Positions 62,234 to 64,000 of a stretch of DNA of 64,000 nucleotides are shown piece after piece. Position numbers and translations under genes: made by a program. Below the pieces are notes generated by a model, which worked only from the letters and a program-made list of their open reading frames with translations, made no database searches and had not been told where the DNA came from. The stretch covers positions 1-64,000 of the forward strand of contig JBBDRB010000092.1 in assembly GCA_040905685.1 (NCBI GenBank), read 5' to 3'. The DNA is from JBBDMU01 sp040905685 (lineage in GTDB: Bacteria; Bacteroidota; Rhodothermia; Balneolales; Natronogracilivirgulaceae). How positions within the stretch are numbered: the stretch's first letter is position 1; every line of letters begins with the position of its first letter.

Positions 62234-64000
62234 TACCATGGCATCCAGCATCCAGCCGGCCGGGTGCCTGCTTTGCCTGCCGGTTCCGTCGCTGATTTGA
62301 TGACGGCATGAAAAGCCGTGGGCACATATGGCCGTATTCCCCGGCAGGGCTTCAATGGCAGGGAACAGTTTAAGGCGACCGATATCCATGGAAACACGGT
62401 AATGATCCTCTTCATAGCCAAAGCTTCCGGCCATCCCGCAGCACCCTGTTTTCATATCAACAGGAGCATAGCCTGCCAGGCTTAGCATGTTCAAAACCGG
62501 ATCGATGCCTGTCATGGCCTTGGCATGGCAATGCCCGTGGACATGTACTTCTTCTTGCCGGGCATCAAAATGCTCACGCACTTCATGGGCCGGTATCCGT
62601 GTACTTATGAATTCCTCGAACAGAAAAGACTGAGCGGCTATCGTTTCGGCCTTGCCCATTTGCTCATCGCTGCAAAGATCAAGGTTCTCGTCACGGAAGG
62701 TAAGAATTTCTGAAGGCTCCAGCCCAATCAAAGGAAATTTCCGGGCCAGTGGATACAGCCGTTCAATATTGGCGGCCACCTTTTCACGTGCCTGCCCCAG
62801 CAGTCCCTTGGATATCTGGGTCCGCCCGCTTTCCAGCGGTTCTGTCACCATAACCTGATAGCCCAGCTTTTCCATCACGAGAACCATGGCTTTGCCCATC
62901 TCCGGTTCATGGTAATTCATAAAATAATCCACAACCAGAACCACTTCCCTGCCCGGGTGAAGCAGCGCTTTTCCACCCCGGGACCGGTGCCAGTCCATAA
63001 ACGTATGGCGTTTGAACTGCGGCATCGTCCGGCCGGGGTGCACACCGATGAACGTTCGCAGCAGTTCTTTTCCGGCACTGGAGCTGTTGATGAAGTTCAC
63101 CAACGGGTACAGCCTCGAAGCCAGCCCGTAAAATACTGAGGGTTCCCCGAAGAAACGCTCTGAAAGCCGGATGCCGTTATGACGGTGCCAGCCGTTCATA
63201 AACTCGGCTTTCATGCGGGCCATATCCACATTTGCCGGACATTCGGATTTGCAGGCCTTGCAGCTCAGGCACAGATCCAAAGCATCCCTGACTTCCCGTG
63301 AGTCAAAACCCTCACGTTGCCGGCCTGAAAATATCTGCCGGAAAACATTTGCACGTCCACGGGTGGAATCCTTTTCCTCCAGGGTCGCCATATAAGAAGG
63401 ACACATCGTTCCGCCGCTTTCTGATTTCTTCCGGCAGACGCCGGCTCCGTTGCATTTTTCAAGGGCTTCGGCAAAACCTTTCTCAGCCCTCCAGTTAAAC
63501 ACCGTTTCCACATCAGGGGTCTTATACGAGGGCGAGAAACGCAGATCCGACTCCATGGGTTTGGGATCCACGATCTTGCCGGCGTTCAGAATATTATCAC
63601 CATCCCACAGCGATTTTACCTGTCTGAGCAGATCGACCATATCATCTCCGAGCACCCGCCCGATCTGATTGGCCCGTGCACGTCCGTCACCATGTTCGCC
63701 GGACAGGGATCCGCGGTAGGAACGGACCAGATCGGCGATTTCATCCGCCATGGTTTTCATCGTCGCGATACCCTGATCGCTCTTCAGATCAATGGCCGGT
63801 CTGAGGTGCAATTCACCCACGGAAGCGTGGGCATAAAATACACAGGAGCTGTGATGGCGGTCCAGCAACTTTTGAAAATCCCTGATGTAATCAGGGAGAT
63901 CCACAACCCTGACGGCCGTATCCTCGGTAAACGACGGCGTTTTGGTATCGGCCGACAAGCCCATCAGCAGGCCCAGCCCGGCCCGGCGCAGTTCCCAGAC
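62228..64000 (-). CDS. FAD-linked oxidase / Fe-S oxidoreductase (D-lactate-dehydrogenase-like), partial
   Basis: The frame is open to the window edge, so the N-terminal FAD-binding part is missing; 590 residues are seen. From the N-terminal side: end of the FAD-oxidase C domain (GELHLRPAIDLKSDQG, GSLSGEHGDGRARANQIGR), a 4Fe-4S dicluster (CNGAGVCRKKSE...MCPSY; CLSCKACKSECPANVD) and a Cys-rich CCG domain (HGHCHAKAM, TGCCGMAGSFGYE). Such fusions oxidise D-2-hydroxyacids and pass electrons to quinone. The 3' end overlaps the convergent hisF end by 6 nt. Confidence 0.92.
   Translation of the reverse strand, partial: VWELRRAGLGLLMGLSADTKTPSFTEDTAVRVVDLPDYIRDFQKLLDRHHSSCVFYAHASVGELHLRPAIDLKSDQGIATMKTMADEIADLVRSYRGSLSGEHGDGRARANQIGRVLGDDMVDLLRQVKSLWDGDNILNAGKIVDPKPMESDLRFSPSYKTPDVETVFNWRAEKGFAEALEKCNGAGVCRKKSESGGTMCPSYMATLEEKDSTRGRANVFRQIFSGRQREGFDSREVRDALDLCLSCKACKSECPANVDMARMKAEFMNGWHRHNGIRLSERFFGEPSVFYGLASRLYPLVNFINSSSAGKELLRTFIGVHPGRTMPQFKRHTFMDWHRSRGGKALLHPGREVVLVVDYFMNYHEPEMGKAMVLVMEKLGYQVMVTEPLESGRTQISKGLLGQAREKVAANIERLYPLARKFPLIGLEPSEILTFRDENLDLCSDEQMGKAETIAAQSFLFEEFISTRIPAHEVREHFDARQEEVHVHGHCHAKAMTGIDPVLNMLSLAGYAPVDMKTGCCGMAGSFGYEEDHYRVSMDIGRLKLFPAIEALPGNTAICAHGFSCRHQISDGTGRQSRHPAGWMLDAMVL

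Noticed and set aside
1..64000. CRISPR arrays, insertion sequences, prophage, tRNA or rRNA genes
   Set aside because: Looked for by eye; no spaced repeat array, transposase, integrase or RNA-gene pattern was found. A covariance-model scan would settle small RNAs and tRNAs.

Overview
The window is a stretch of chromosome from a Gram-negative bacterium of the Bacteroidota/Balneolota (FCB) kind. I infer this from a dcw cluster in Bacteroidota order with no murF between murE and mraY, a transpeptidase with C-terminal PASTA repeats, a FecI-type sigma / FecR / STN-TonB receptor locus, many lipoprotein signals, and a TAnnTTTG-like promoter element. Balneolaceae or a relative is my best guess; no rRNA or other marker settles it. 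No mobile element, CRISPR array, tRNA or rRNA was recognised. The window is gene-dense, with many 1-8 nt overlaps.

Layout. 1-8.2 kb: end of a SlyD-type isomerase, a DUF2459 lipoprotein, a DCC-family protein, an NlpC/P60 lipoprotein, metF, a glycogen-debranching-type glucosidase with a GT4 glycosyltransferase, pdxJ, a coding relic and era. 8.2-25.3 kb, minus strand: hflK-hflC downstream of a 13-gene dcw cluster (mraZ to ftsZ) that starts at a TTGACA promoter followed by three TGGG boxes at exact 10-bp spacing, the MraZ operator. 25.6-31.2 kb: rlmN, an outer-membrane beta-barrel protein, and lepA - secreted protein - lepB.

31.4-38.2 kb: a complete ebo cluster (eboA-F), split into two divergent trios, eboA-B-C leftwards and eboD-E-F rightwards. 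Ebo genes are known from cyanobacteria, Bacteroidota, pseudomonads and eustigmatophyte endosymbionts, and are linked to moving a small-molecule precursor to the periplasm; their product is unresolved. EboD looks like a C7-cyclitol-type sugar phosphate cyclase and not a true AroB. A ThuA-like lipoprotein and an MFS transporter follow.

40.8-48 kb: a cell-surface signalling locus (ECF sigma, novel lipoprotein, FecR, TonB receptor) with two unknown lipoproteins nearby. A bipartite motif, ACTAGGGGTAAA-N12-TTGTA, occurs at matching positions upstream of the lipoprotein-FecR-receptor operon and of a small lipoprotein gene, and is a candidate cognate promoter.

48-64 kb: osmC, a DUF2721 membrane protein, gdhA, then hisG-D-C-B-H-A. 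Upstream of hisG lies an unlisted 32-codon leader ORF with seven histidines, six of them within 13 residues, which points to attenuation control. HisB carries a shrunken, motif-less remnant of the HAD phosphatase half. hisF is detached by 5.4 kb of other genes, among them a BLUF-adenylyl cyclase of the bPAC type whose flavin-contacting Asn pair is replaced by His-Tyr. The window ends inside an FAD/Fe-S oxidoreductase gene.
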